Shown piece after piece: positions 27,319 through 36,519 of a stretch of 64,000 bases of DNA (position 1 is the stretch's first letter; each line of letters starts with the position of its first letter). Origin of the DNA: Cryobacterium sp. PAMC25264. Lineage in GTDB: Bacteria; Actinomycetota; Actinomycetes; Actinomycetales; Microbacteriaceae. The position numbers were made by a program, and so were the translations under genes. The notes below the pieces were generated by a model. The model was not told where the DNA came from. It was given only the letters and a program-made list of their open reading frames with translations, and did no database searches. The stretch spans positions 1,116,001 through 1,180,000 of the forward strand of contig NZ_CP080383.1 in NCBI RefSeq assembly GCF_019443325.1. Reading direction: 5' to 3'.

Positions 27319-27990
27319 CTAGAGCGGCCGGTGCACGCGATGCCCGGTCTCCAGGTGCAAGCGCAACGCCGCGTCGTAGGCGAGGGTGTCGCCGGCGCGC
27401 AGGTGGTCGGCCAGCACGGTGTGCTCGTCGATGAGCACGGTGATGCTGTCGGGGTCGCGGGCGGCCACCCGGTGCACGAGGCGTTCCAGCCGGGGCCCCA
27501 GGCGGGCGTAGATGTCGTCGATGATCCGGTTTCCGGTCTCGTCGACGATGCGGGAGTGGAACCTGTGGTCTGCACGGGCGTAGGCCAGGAGGTCGCCCGC
27601 CACTGCGGCATCCGTCTGAGCCTGGATGAGGGCACGCAGCTCGGCGTCGACGGCATCGATCTGGTGGGGACGCTCACCGATCAGCTGCACGGCCTTGGTC
27701 TCCAGGAGCATGCGCACCTGGAGCAGGTCTGCGGTCTCCGCGTCGTCGACGGCCGTGACCACTGCGCCCTTCTTGGGGAACAAGCGCAACAGGCCGGCGG
27801 ACTCGAGCATGAGGAAGGCCTCGCGCACGGGGGTGCGGCTGAGCCCGAGAGTGTGGGCCACGTCGCCCTCAGTGATGAGGGCGCTCGCCGCGAGCGTGCC
27901 CGAGATGATGGCGTCGGCCACGTGGGAGTACGCGCGATCGACCGCGGAGGGCCCGTTGGAGCGGGGGCGAGTGGAACTCGAAGACTGCAT
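27319..27990 (-). CDS. GntR-family regulator (FadR/FCD subfamily)
   Basis: 223 residues. The winged-helix domain is at the N-terminus (AYSHVADAIISGTLAASALI through LGLSRTPVREAFLMLESAGL), followed by an all-helical FCD ligand-binding domain with metal/ligand histidines (ADHRFHSRIVDETGN, later VLIDEHTVLADHL). Members usually repress transport and catabolism genes until an organic acid binds. The MFS gene downstream is the likely target. A palindrome lies just upstream of its own -10 box, suggesting autoregulation. Confidence 0.93.
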   Translation of the reverse strand: MQSSSSTRPRSNGPSAVDRAYSHVADAIISGTLAASALITEGDVAHTLGLSRTPVREAFLMLESAGLLRLFPKKGAVVTAVDDAETADLLQVRMLLETKAVQLIGERPHQIDAVDAELRALIQAQTDAAVAGDLLAYARADHRFHSRIVDETGNRIIDDIYARLGPRLERLVHRVAARDPDSITVLIDEHTVLADHLRAGDTLAYDAALRLHLETGHRVHRPL

Positions 27991-27996
27991 GCTCCC

Positions 27997-28020
27997 ATCG
28001 TAGCGCTGATAAATGCATCA
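27997..28020 (-). promoter_or_regulatory. GntR promoter with overlapping palindrome
   Basis: On the minus strand TACGAT (28002-27997) fits a -10 box and is followed six bases later by the gene's ATG; GGGAGC fills the gap. Just upstream, TGATAAATGCATCA (28007-28020) is an imperfect palindrome with TGAT/ATCA ends in the spacer region, where a bound repressor would block the polymerase. Autoregulation is inferred. Confidence 0.45.
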
Positions 28021-28168
28021 ATAACCTCAACAGACGCGACGGTGTGATCAACGCGAGGGCACGGCGACGCGGCAGTAGAGTGCAGTCACCGTGAGCCGAC
28101 GATGCCTCGCCCCGGGAATCCGCCGGAGACGGCCCGTGCCGGATCCGGCCTGAGTGGAAGAGCGACTG

Positions 28169-29014
28169 ATGAGCGAACGAACGATTGTGATCACCGGGGC
28201 CAGCGACGGAATCGGCGCAGCGGCGGCTCGAGCGCTCAGCAGGGCGGGTGACCGGGTGGTCATCGTGGGGCGCTCGCCGGAGAAGACCGAGGCCATCGCC
28301 GCCGAGCTGGGAGTCGACCACTTCATCGCCGACTTCAGCAGGCTCGACGAGGTGCGTACCCTGGCCGCCGAACTGCTCAAGCGGTACCCGCGCATCGACG
28401 TCCTGGCCAACAACGCCGGCGGCATCATGGGGGACCGGGAGCTCACGGTCGACGGTCACGAAAAGACCATGCAGGTCAATCACCTGGCGCCGTTCCTGCT
28501 TACCACGTTGCTCATGGACCGCCTCCTCGCGAGCCGGGCCGCGGTGATCAACACCTCGAGCACGGCCAATCGGTTCGGCCGCATCAACCTCGACGACCTC
28601 GACAACGAACGCAAGTACTCGCCGAACAAGGCGTACGGCGATGCCAAGCTCGCCAACATCCTCTTCACCCGTGAGCTACACCGCCGCTATCACGCGCGCG
28701 GCCTGGTCACGGCGGCCTTCCACCCCGGCGTGGTCGCCACGAGTTTCTCCACCGACTCGACGAGCCTCATGCGTTTCATCTATCAGACCGCCCTCAAACG
28801 CATGCTGATCACGCCGGAGAAGGGCGCCGACACCCTGATCTGGCTGGCCAGCACCGCGGCCGGGGTCGATTGGCAGTCCGGTGAGTACTACGAGAAGCGC
28901 CGGGTGCACTCCACCAACAGCCAGGCCACGGATGCTGGTCTCGCGACGGCCCTCTGGGAACGCAGCGCCGACATGGTCGCCACCGACCTGCTGCCGCAGG
29001 ACCACGCCTCGTAG
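28169..29014 (+). CDS. Short-chain dehydrogenase/reductase
   Basis: 281 residues. The dinucleotide site is VITGASDGIGAAAARAL, followed by NNAGG (LANNAGGIMGD). The catalytic Ser is in INTSSTANRFG, and Tyr-x-x-x-Lys is in KAYGDAKLANILF. The length and the GDAKLANILFTREL block resemble retinol-dehydrogenase/WW-domain-type SDRs. ATG 28169 is preferred because GGAAGAG precedes it; a GTG at 28154 would add five residues. The substrate is unknown. Confidence 0.9.
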   Translation: MSERTIVITGASDGIGAAAARALSRAGDRVVIVGRSPEKTEAIAAELGVDHFIADFSRLDEVRTLAAELLKRYPRIDVLANNAGGIMGDRELTVDGHEKTMQVNHLAPFLLTTLLMDRLLASRAAVINTSSTANRFGRINLDDLDNERKYSPNKAYGDAKLANILFTRELHRRYHARGLVTAAFHPGVVATSFSTDSTSLMRFIYQTALKRMLITPEKGADTLIWLASTAAGVDWQSGEYYEKRRVHSTNSQATDAGLATALWERSADMVATDLLPQDHAS

Positions 29015-29032
29015 CCGCAACTGTTCCCCGTC

Positions 29033-29070
29033 CGGACAAGTGCACCCGGCGCACCGGGTGCACTTGTCCG
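29033..29070. terminator. Bidirectional-type hairpin between convergent genes
   Basis: A perfect 17-bp stem with a CGCA loop (arms 29033-29049 and 29054-29070) sits 19 bp after the SDR stop and 40 bp before the stop of the convergent gene at 29111. It could serve both. No strong T tract follows on either strand. Confidence 0.75.
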
Positions 29071-29110
29071 CTTCGGGACCTGTTGTGGCCGCGGGGGCAC
29101 TCGGGCCGGG

Positions 29111-29983
29111 TCAGGAGATGCGCGTGAGGGCCGTGAACGACATGGTCCCCGAGTAGCCGTTCTGGCAGGTCTGGTAGAGCAGGTCGTAGCCGCGCGGGAT
29201 GTCCGCGGTGCTGTCCCGGTCGGCGTTGAGCATGGCCACGATCCCGTCGACCCGGTAGGTGCCGGCGTGCACGCCGGCGAGCGTGATCACTGTGCCCGCG
29301 TCGTCGGGGAAATCCTTGCCGCCGCACGACCAGTGCTCGGCGATGGTGGGCACGTTCTGGTAGTGCGCGGTCACATCCACCGACCCGATGCACTCGTCGA
29401 GTTCCGGCGTCCACCCGGTGGCGTGCACGGTGTTGGTGTACCGCTCGCGCAGGATCCGGTCCTGTTCGGCCTGCCAGTCGGCCATGGCTTGCACAACGGC
29501 GGCCACCGGAGCGGCCAGGTCGTCGGCCACGCCCTGCACGCCCGATGCTGCCCTGAAGTCGAATGCCGACAGAACCTTCGCGTCGTCACGGATGCCCGGA
29601 CCCAGCTCGAACATGGCGCTCCGGGTCGTCGAGGCATCCGCGGCGACCTCAGCGGCCGTGAGCTCCTGAGCGGCGGCGCTCAGGCGCAGGGTCACGGTGT
29701 CGATGGCGGCGGCGAGGTCCACGCGGGGTTGCTCGTCCAGCACCTTGCCCGCGCTCTCGTCGAGCAGGGCGATCGCGTCGTCGAGGGCGCTCTCCCCGGT
29801 ACTCACCGTGCGCACGGCCGTGGACTGCTCGGCACGGAAGGCCAGGGCCGCGGCGTCGTAGGCGTTCTGTGCCTCGGATACCGAGACGGTGCGAACGACG
29901 AATCCGGCGACAAGCACCAGCACGAGGGTGCCGGCGGCCACCAGCATCCCGGTGCGGATGCCGGTGCGGCGGCTGCTGCGCAT
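29111..29983 (-). CDS. Hypothetical membrane-anchored protein
   Basis: 290 residues from an ATG at 29983; no family recognised. A basic N-terminus (MRSSRRTGIRTG) precedes one hydrophobic helix (LVAAGTLVLVLVAGFVV), so most of the protein should lie outside. A helical region (about 30-180, EQPRVDLAAAIDTVTLRLSA) leads to a C-terminal domain with spaced cysteines (DECIGSVDV, EHWSCGGKDFP, YQTCQNGYSG), possibly disulfide-bonded. The frame is open a further 228 bases upstream, but that extension looks non-coding. No ribosome site stands out, so the start is uncertain. Confidence 0.7.
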   Translation of the reverse strand: MRSSRRTGIRTGMLVAAGTLVLVLVAGFVVRTVSVSEAQNAYDAAALAFRAEQSTAVRTVSTGESALDDAIALLDESAGKVLDEQPRVDLAAAIDTVTLRLSAAAQELTAAEVAADASTTRSAMFELGPGIRDDAKVLSAFDFRAASGVQGVADDLAAPVAAVVQAMADWQAEQDRILRERYTNTVHATGWTPELDECIGSVDVTAHYQNVPTIAEHWSCGGKDFPDDAGTVITLAGVHAGTYRVDGIVAMLNADRDSTADIPRGYDLLYQTCQNGYSGTMSFTALTRIS

Positions 29984-30350
29984 CCGGAGGCCGCTGACAC
30001 GACTGCCGTTCTGCTGGGCGCGCGCCGACCCGGCTGGTTCGTGCCGCTCGTCCCCTGGAATTCGCCCCACCCGCTTCGCCTGGCCGGCCGGTCGCCGGTA
30101 TCCGGTGGCCAGTTTATCTGACGCGGCGCACGTCATGCCAAGAGGCGAGAAACCCCGCACAATGCCCCTAGCGCGCGGCCGGAAGGTGGGATATGCAAAC
30201 CGGCAGACCAACCGATATTCGGCACGGTGAGCAAGCCAAACCGCCGGTCACGCCCCATCCGCCTGCATAGAATTGTGGCCCCGGACGCGGTCTGACGAGT
30301 CACCGCGTCGATGAGGCACCCGATCGGGTGCATGTCCAGCAGAGGTGTCC

Positions 30351-31739
30351 ATGACCATGACCGACGTCGCGTCTCCCGTTCTCGACGAACTCGCAGCGGT
30401 GCTCAGCACCGCCCAGATCGTCACCGGAGCGCGCACCGAGAGCAACCGTCGCGACCAGTCCGAGGGCACGCTCAGCGGCGAGCCGCTCGCGGTGGTCTTC
30501 CCGGCCAGCACCGAGGAGGTCGCGGCCGTCGTCACCATCGCCGCCGCGCACCGCATCCCGATCGTGCCGCAGGGAGCCCGAACCGGCCTCGCCGGCGGGG
30601 CCAACGCCATCGCCGGCGCCATCGTGCTCAGCACCACCCGGCTCAAGAAGATCCTCGCGGTCGACGCCGCCAACCAGACCGCCACCGTGCAGGCCGGCGT
30701 GCGCACCATCGCCCTCGCCCGCGCCGCCGAGGCCGTCAACCTGTTCTACCCGCCCGACCCCGGCTCCTGGCGGGCCTCCACCATCGGCGGCAACGTGGCC
30801 ACCAACGCCGGCGGCATGCTCTGCGTGAAATACGGCGTCACGGGCAACTTCGTGCGGCAGCTCACGGTGGTGCTCGCCGACGGGTCGATCGTGAAGACCG
30901 GACATCGCACCATCAAGGGCGTGGCCGGCTACAACCTCACCGCGCTGCTGGTGGGGTCAGAGGGCACCCTGGGCATCATCACCGAGATCACCGTGGGCCT
31001 GCTGCCCGCCCCGGCCAGCCCCTCCGGCGTGTCAGCGACATTCTCCACCGTGACGGATGCGTTGGCCGCGGCCAACACCATCGTCGCCGGCAGCCGCCGG
31101 CCGAGCGTGCTCGAGTTCCTCGACGGCGCCTGCATCGAAGCGATCAACGCGTTCGATCCAGCTTCCGTTCTGCCCCGGGACGCCGGCGCCCTGCTGCTCG
31201 TGCAGTCCGACCAGATCGGCCAGGCGCACGACGATGTCGAAGCCTACGCCGACGTGCTGCGAGCCGCGGGAGCCGATGACGTCGTGATCGCCCACGACGC
31301 CGAATCCCTCGACCGGCTGATGAGTGCCAGGCGCCTGTTGCACCCGGCCGTGCAGGCCGTCCGCGGGGGATGTCTGAACGAGGACATCACGGTGCCGCGT
31401 TCCCAGCTGCCGGCGCTGCTGGCAGGCCTGGCCGAGATCTCCCGGGAGCTCGACGTGCCGATCAGCACAGGCGGCCACATCGGGGACGGCAACCTGCATC
31501 CCGTCATCGGCTACGACCCCGCCGCTCCCGCCGAGATCGAGGCGGCCCACGTCGCGTTCGCCCGGGTGATCGGCCTGGCGATCTCGTTGGACGGCTCGGC
31601 CTCCGGGGAGCACGGCATCGGCGTGCTCAAGCGTGCGCACCTCGACGACGAGCTCGGCCCGGTGCTGCGCGATCTGCAGCTGCGGGTCAAGGCGGCCTTC
31701 GACCCCCTGGGGATCCTCAATCCCGGCAAGAAGCTCTAG
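30351..31739 (+). CDS. FAD-linked oxidase, glycolate oxidase GlcD type
   Basis: 462 residues. The FAD (PCMH/VAO) domain has VPQGARTGLAGGANAIAGAI and STIGGNVATNAGGMLCVKYG, with GSEGTLGIITEIT at its end. The C-terminal substrate domain carries the metal/substrate histidines in STGGHIGDGNLHPVIGYD and the closing SGEHGIGVLKRAHL. Such enzymes oxidise 2-hydroxy acids (glycolate, D-lactate, D-2-hydroxyglutarate). The companion glcE/glcF genes are absent, so it may act alone. ATG 30351 is used since GAGG precedes it; GTG 30345 is possible. Its TAG stop lies inside the target duplication of the IS. Confidence 0.9.
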   Translation: MTMTDVASPVLDELAAVLSTAQIVTGARTESNRRDQSEGTLSGEPLAVVFPASTEEVAAVVTIAAAHRIPIVPQGARTGLAGGANAIAGAIVLSTTRLKKILAVDAANQTATVQAGVRTIALARAAEAVNLFYPPDPGSWRASTIGGNVATNAGGMLCVKYGVTGNFVRQLTVVLADGSIVKTGHRTIKGVAGYNLTALLVGSEGTLGIITEITVGLLPAPASPSGVSATFSTVTDALAAANTIVAGSRRPSVLEFLDGACIEAINAFDPASVLPRDAGALLLVQSDQIGQAHDDVEAYADVLRAAGADDVVIAHDAESLDRLMSARRLLHPAVQAVRGGCLNEDITVPRSQLPALLAGLAEISRELDVPISTGGHIGDGNLHPVIGYDPAAPAEIEAAHVAFARVIGLAISLDGSASGEHGIGVLKRAHLDDELGPVLRDLQLRVKAAFDPLGILNPGKKL

Positions 31740-33546
31740 GAGACTGCTGATTTATCGGGGCGTTTAAGGCGCGCCTTTGTTGGTTTCGGCGGAGGTGTTT
31801 AAGACTTGATTCATGCAGGGTCGTGATGATGGTCAGCGTCAGTTGTTGGATGTCGGTGTGTTCGCTGGGCACATGTTGCCGGCGGGGTCGGTGTTCGCTT
31901 TTCTCGCTGAGCACCGGCACGAGTTGTTCCCGGATGACGCGTTCGCGGACCTGTTTCCGTCGGGTCGTGGCCGGCCCTCGACGCCCGCGGACGTGATCGC
32001 ATCGGTGATGGTGCTGCAGACCCTGCACTCGTTATCGGACCGGGAAACCGCGGAAGCCGTCACGTTTGATCTGCGGTGGAAAGCGGCCTGCGGGTTCGGG
32101 TTGACGGAAACATCGTTCCACCCGACGGTGTTGACGTATTGGCGACGCCGCCTCGCGGCAAGCACCCGCCCGCACCGAATTTTCGACGCCGTCGCCGAGG
32201 TTATTGCCGGTTCTGGGGCGTTGTCGGGTCGGAAGCGGCGGGCGTTGGACTCCACGATTTTGGATGACGCGGTCGCCCGCCAGGACACGGTGACGCAGTT
32301 GGTCGCGCAGATCCGCCGGGTCGGTCGGGAGATCCCCGGCGCCGACATGATCGTGGCCGGCCTGCCCGGCCATGACTACGAGAAGCCCGGCAAGCCCGAC
32401 ATCGCCTGGGACGACAAGGCGGCCAGGGACGAACTCGTTTCCCGCCTCGTGACCGACGCCCTGGCGTTGCTTGCGGCAATCGACACGACGTCATTGACCG
32501 ACTCGCAGCAGGAGACGGTCGCGTTGCTCGCCCTCGTCGCGGGCCAGGACGTCGAGCCGGCTGAGGGGTCCGATGGCTCGGATGGGCGGTGGCGGATCGC
32601 GCGGAAGGTCGCGCCGGACCGGGTGATCTCGACCGTTGACCCGGACGCCCGCCACGCGCACAAGAGCCGGGAGAAGAAGCAAGACGGTTTCAAAGCCCAC
32701 ATCGCGATCGAGCCCGATACGGGTCTGGTGACCGCGGCCGTGTTGACGAAAGCGTCCGGGCCCAAGAACAGTGACGCGGCCCGCGGCGCGGCCCTGGTGG
32801 CCGCTGACACGAGCATCGGCTCGGACACGGTCGAGGTCCTCGGTGATTCTGCCTACGGCAGCGGGGACCTCCTCGCCGAGGTCACCGCGGCCGGGCATGT
32901 TCCGATCATCAAACCGATGCCGTTGAGTCGGGCGGTTCCGGGCGGATTCACAATCGATGACTTCAGCATCGACGAAGCTAAGCGCACGGTGACGTGTCCT
33001 GCGGGGAACACCCGACCGATCACCGTGAAACGTAATGTCACATTTGGCGCCGTTTGCGCGAGCTGCCCGCTCCGAGCCCAGTGCACGAGCGCCGTCGACG
33101 GTCGCAAAATGGTTTTGCATCCGCAGCAGCAGATCCAACGCGAGCACCGCGCACGCGCGCTGGACCCTGACTTTCAAGCCGTCTACCGGCAGCACCGGCC
33201 GATGGTTGAACGCTCGATCGCATGGATGACTCGCGGCGCGAGACGAGTCCCTTACCGCGGCGTCGTGAAGAACCACGCCTGGTGGAACAACCGCGCCGCC
33301 GCGATCAACCTGAAACGACTCCTGAGCCTTGGCCTCACCAGCCAGAACGGGGTTTGGGCACTTGGCTGAAGACCCCAGGCAGGGCAGACACCCCAGCCCT
33401 CACACCGACCCCGACGACCACCTTCTACTGGCCAGACTCGCGACACCGAATCGATCCCGCAAGCAGCCCAAACACGACCACACCCGACTCAAAAAACGGG
33501 CCCCCGACTCGCCGGGCCCACCGCAGCCATCTAAATCAGCAGTCTC
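31740..33546. mobile_element. Insertion sequence, IS1182-type, complete
   Basis: 1,807 bp bounded by perfect 15-bp inverted repeats: GAGACTGCTGATTTA (31740-31754) and its complement (33532-33546). A four-base direct repeat CTAG flanks it (31736-31739 and 33547-33550). It holds one transposase gene with no frameshift, so it looks recently active. It sits exactly between the stop codons of glcD-type and apbE genes, harming neither. About 160 bp between the transposase stop and the right end are non-coding. Confidence 0.93.
31813..33369 (+). CDS. IS1182-family DDE transposase
   Basis: 518 residues. The N-terminal DUF772 domain is visible (RPSTPADVIASVMVLQTLHS, LRWKAACGFGLTETSFHPTV). The RNase-H-like catalytic domain carries the probable DDE residues: Asp in ALDSTILDDAV, Asp in EVLGDSAYGSGD and Glu in MVERSIAWMTRG. 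A cysteine cluster (CPAGNTR, CASCPLRAQC) lies between the last two, as in IS1182 members. The reading frame is uninterrupted. It lies 59 bp inside the left inverted repeat. Confidence 0.95.
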   Translation: MQGRDDGQRQLLDVGVFAGHMLPAGSVFAFLAEHRHELFPDDAFADLFPSGRGRPSTPADVIASVMVLQTLHSLSDRETAEAVTFDLRWKAACGFGLTETSFHPTVLTYWRRRLAASTRPHRIFDAVAEVIAGSGALSGRKRRALDSTILDDAVARQDTVTQLVAQIRRVGREIPGADMIVAGLPGHDYEKPGKPDIAWDDKAARDELVSRLVTDALALLAAIDTTSLTDSQQETVALLALVAGQDVEPAEGSDGSDGRWRIARKVAPDRVISTVDPDARHAHKSREKKQDGFKAHIAIEPDTGLVTAAVLTKASGPKNSDAARGAALVAADTSIGSDTVEVLGDSAYGSGDLLAEVTAAGHVPIIKPMPLSRAVPGGFTIDDFSIDEAKRTVTCPAGNTRPITVKRNVTFGAVCASCPLRAQCTSAVDGRKMVLHPQQQIQREHRARALDPDFQAVYRQHRPMVERSIAWMTRGARRVPYRGVVKNHAWWNNRAAAINLKRLLSLGLTSQNGVWALG

Positions 33547-33553
33547 CTAGGCG

Positions 33554-34342
33554 TCAGCGGGCGGCGGCGAGGTAGCGTTCCCGCAGCCGGGGAGTCATCG
33601 CGAGGCCCCCAGAGGCGTCGACCGTCAGCACGTCGATGTCCCAGCGCTCGGTGACCAGGTTGAGCGTCTCCGCTCCGCCGGCCAGGATCGCCGTCGCCAG
33701 GACGTCGGCCGTGACGATGTCCGCAGCCAGGACGCTGACCTGCACGAGGTCGCCGGACTCCGGTCGGCGCCAGATGTGCTCGCCGCGCTCCGAGGTGCCC
33801 GAGGTGGCTATGGCCCGCCAGTCGCCGGTGAAGGGCACGACGCAGAGCAGGGCGCTGCGGTCGAGCGGGTCGACGATCCCTGCCGTCCACACCCCCGGTG
33901 TCCCGTCGGGCAGGTTGGCCTCGCCTTCCTGCCCGTCCGAGAGCGTGTCGCCGCCCACGGTGACCAGCCAGTCCCGTACGCCGGCCTCGCGCAGCAGTCG
34001 ACCGGCGTCTTCGATGGCCAGGGCCTTGACCACCCCGGAGAGGTCCAGGAGACCGTCAGGGCGGTGCGGGGTGAAGACGCCAGCGGTGTCGTCTCGCCAA
34101 CGCAGGGCGAGCTCGTAGGCGGCGAGCATCGGGGCGCTGGCGCGGGTCAGGCGCTGGGTCCCGTCGTTAATCCGGCTGATCTCCGAATCGGCCCGGTACA
34201 GGCTGAAACGCTGTTCCAGCTGCTCGAAATCGTCGCGGATGGCCTGCAACACGTCGACGCCGGATCGGTCCGGTCCGGGGGGCGCAGCACGGAAGCGCAG
34301 GCTCGCCATGGTCCCCATGGTGGAAAAGACCACGGTGGACAC
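33554..34342 (-). CDS. apbE: FAD:protein FMN transferase
   Basis: Attaches FMN covalently to a Thr/Ser of exported redox proteins, using FAD as donor. 262 residues starting with GTG two bases after the stop of the FMN-binding protein gene. Family blocks are present: TMGTMASLRFR at the start, the flavin site DLSGVVKALAIEDAGRLL, the glycine-rich WLVTVGGDTL, and the metal-binding DIVTADVLATAILAGG. Its substrate is very likely the FMN-binding protein encoded just upstream. It ends four bases from the IS target duplication. Confidence 0.93.
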   Translation of the reverse strand: MSTVVFSTMGTMASLRFRAAPPGPDRSGVDVLQAIRDDFEQLEQRFSLYRADSEISRINDGTQRLTRASAPMLAAYELALRWRDDTAGVFTPHRPDGLLDLSGVVKALAIEDAGRLLREAGVRDWLVTVGGDTLSDGQEGEANLPDGTPGVWTAGIVDPLDRSALLCVVPFTGDWRAIATSGTSERGEHIWRRPESGDLVQVSVLAADIVTADVLATAILAGGAETLNLVTERWDIDVLTVDASGGLAMTPRLRERYLAAAR

Positions 34343-34344
34343 GG

Positions 34345-34890
34345 TCAGAGTCCGGCCTGGTCGAGGGCCGACTGCAACGAGGTGAGGTAGGCCTCGCTCG
34401 TGTAGGTGGCGCCGGAGACCGTGGAGACCTGGGCGGACTGGGCCGCGAGCACCTCCTGGCGAAGCACCGGTGCGGCCCGGTTGCTGATCTGCACGGACCT
34501 GCCGTCGGCATCCGTGAGCTTGAGGGGGGTGACGTCGGTGATGGCGCCCCCGGCCACGGTGATCTGCACCTGCACCGACCCGAACCTTGTGGAGGTGCTG
34601 CTGCCCGTGAACGTGCCCGAAGGCGCGGCGGGCGCGGAGGTTGCCGCCGGCGCCGAACCGGTGCCGGCTGACGACGAGCCGTTCGACGTGCCGCCAGCGG
34701 ACGTCGTGCCGCCGGACGACGGAGTGGTCGCCGTCGATGAGCCGGCGGTGGAGGGTCCGGCGCTGGTGCCACCGCCGGAGGAGGCGGACGGAACCGACGT
34801 CATCAGGGCGCTGGGGGCGCCGAGCTGCCAGCCCACAACGAGCACGGCAGCCGACGACAGGATGCTTGCGGCAATGGCGCGTTTTCTCAC
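34345..34890 (-). CDS. FMN-binding-domain protein (flavinylated)
   Basis: 181 residues. A basic start and hydrophobic helix (RKRAIAASILSSAAVLVVGW) anchor it in the membrane, a Ser/Gly/Thr-rich spacer follows (about 30-90), and an FMN_bind domain ends the protein. The flavinylation motif is VSGATYTSEAYLT, where the Thr in SGAT is the expected site for ApbE. GTG 34890 is chosen because it overlaps the ferric-reductase-like stop as GTGA, implying translational coupling. It should relay electrons outside the membrane between the haem membrane protein and an unknown acceptor. Confidence 0.87.
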   Translation of the reverse strand: MRKRAIAASILSSAAVLVVGWQLGAPSALMTSVPSASSGGGTSAGPSTAGSSTATTPSSGGTTSAGGTSNGSSSAGTGSAPAATSAPAAPSGTFTGSSTSTRFGSVQVQITVAGGAITDVTPLKLTDADGRSVQISNRAAPVLRQEVLAAQSAQVSTVSGATYTSEAYLTSLQSALDQAGL

Positions 34891-36358
34891 CAGTCGAACC
34901 TTTCCACGTGGATCTGACGATCGGTCAGCCCGGCCGCCCTGGCGTCCCGCACCACCAGATCGGTCCAGGCCTGCGGGCCGCAGACATAGAGGTCGGAGTC
35001 GGTCAGCCGCGGGAACACGCTGGAGAGGGTGACCCCGGCACTGATCGCCTCGGCGCTCATCCAGGTGTCCACGCCGCGCGGCCGGGGTCCGATCATCGAG
35101 TAGATGGCCGAGCCCGCCGTGCGGGACAGCGCGCCGACCTCGTTCCACAGGTAGCTCTGCGACTCGTCAGTTCCGCGCAGCAACACCGTCGCCTCGCCCC
35201 GGCTGAGCGGGGAGTGCTCGAGCAGCGAACGGATGGGCGTGATGCCGATGCCGGCGGCCACGACCGCGAGGTGCGGGGAGGTACGGGCGGCATCCGTGAA
35301 CAGGCCGTACGGTCCCTCGATCGACACCCGCGTGCCCACCGGCACCCGTCCGAGTTCCCGGCTGCCACGGCCCAGGTCCCGTACGGTGATGCGGGCGCTG
35401 GTGCGCGTGGGCACCGCGGAGAACGAGATCGGGTGCGCGTGCCACCAGGTGCCGGCCGTCCAGAACCGCCAGATGGCATACTGGCCGCCCGCCGTCTGCA
35501 GCCGGTCGAGGTCGCGGCCGGTCAGGTGGATCGACACCACACCGGGAGCGATGGTTTCGATGCCGGAGACCGTGATCCCGTGCCGGTGCGACCGGATGAC
35601 CGGCAGCACGAAGCGGTACCAGCCGATCGCCCCGAAGGCGAGAACGTAGAGCGCCAGCCAGTAGACCCGCTGCACGGTGCCGTCGGCCAGGACCCCGCCG
35701 GCACTGAGCTGGTGGGGGAGCGCCACCAACACAGCGGCGTAGCTGACCAGGTGGATGGCGTGCCAGACCTCATACGGGAAGCGCCGGCGCACCGCGACGA
35801 GGGACGAGACCACCACGGCCACGAGCAGACCCACGCCCAGGTAGGCGAAGGCCAGGTCGGGGGTGTTGAAGAGGGTAAGAGTCTCGGCGACCACGTCGAC
35901 ACCGCTGCTGAGCGCATAACCCAGCGTGAGCAGCGCACCGTGCGCGAGGATCAGGTACAGCGCCGGCTTGCCCAGCCGCCGGTGCAGCGCCATCGCCACG
36001 TCCTGACCGACCGTGCGGTCGATCAGCGGGATGCGTGCGGCCAGCACCAGCATGACCAGAATGAGGTCGGTGCCGACGAGCCCGGTCACGATGCCCAGTG
36101 CGGTCACAGCGGATGCCACATCCGTCACGTCGTTCAAACCGCCGTACGCCAGGTACAGCGCCACGGCAAGCGCGACCGAGGTGACCAGGACCGTGACCAG
36201 GACGTCGGCGGCGCGAAGCCGGCGCCGGGTGCGGATCCGGCGCGCCCGTGCCACCGGCGCCGGAGCGCCCGGCCGGCCCCGCGGGCGGATCCCCTGGCTC
36301 CGTCCGGCACGCGGGTCGTCGGTGCGTCGGTGTCGGCACTGGACTGATGAACGGTCAT
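34887..36358 (-). CDS. Ferric-reductase-like transmembrane oxidoreductase, apparent frameshift near the 5' end
   Basis: A membrane domain of six or more helices with paired haem histidines (DVAMALHRRLGKPALYLILA with AHGALL, and VWHAIHLVSYAAV) is followed by an FAD-binding barrel (WWHAHPISFSAVPT) and an NAD-binding domain (VVAAGIGITPIRSLLEHS, LYVCGPQAWTD). It probably moves electrons across the membrane to the FMN-binding protein encoded next. The natural N-terminus (MTVHQSSADTDAPTTRVPDG, ATG 36358, after AGAAGAG) is one frame away from the rest; a single extra G in the four-base run at 36291-36294 would join them. Without it the start must lie downstream. Confidence 0.83.
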
Positions 36359-36519
36359 GGCTCTTCTCGTTTCGGTGGGCAACAGGCTCGTGGCGATCTC
36401 GGGCACACCACAACACTCCCGCGGGATTCTTCGAAGTTTCTTAGCCGTGGGCCCGGTCGGCGACGTACTATCGCGAGTGGGCGTCAGCCGGCGCCCTGCA
36501 CTGGCTATGGAGGTTTGCA

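Noticed and set aside
31740..33546. IS element as part of a larger composite transposon
   Set aside because: Only one copy is present, target duplications directly flank it, and neighbouring genes are ordinary chromosomal ones.
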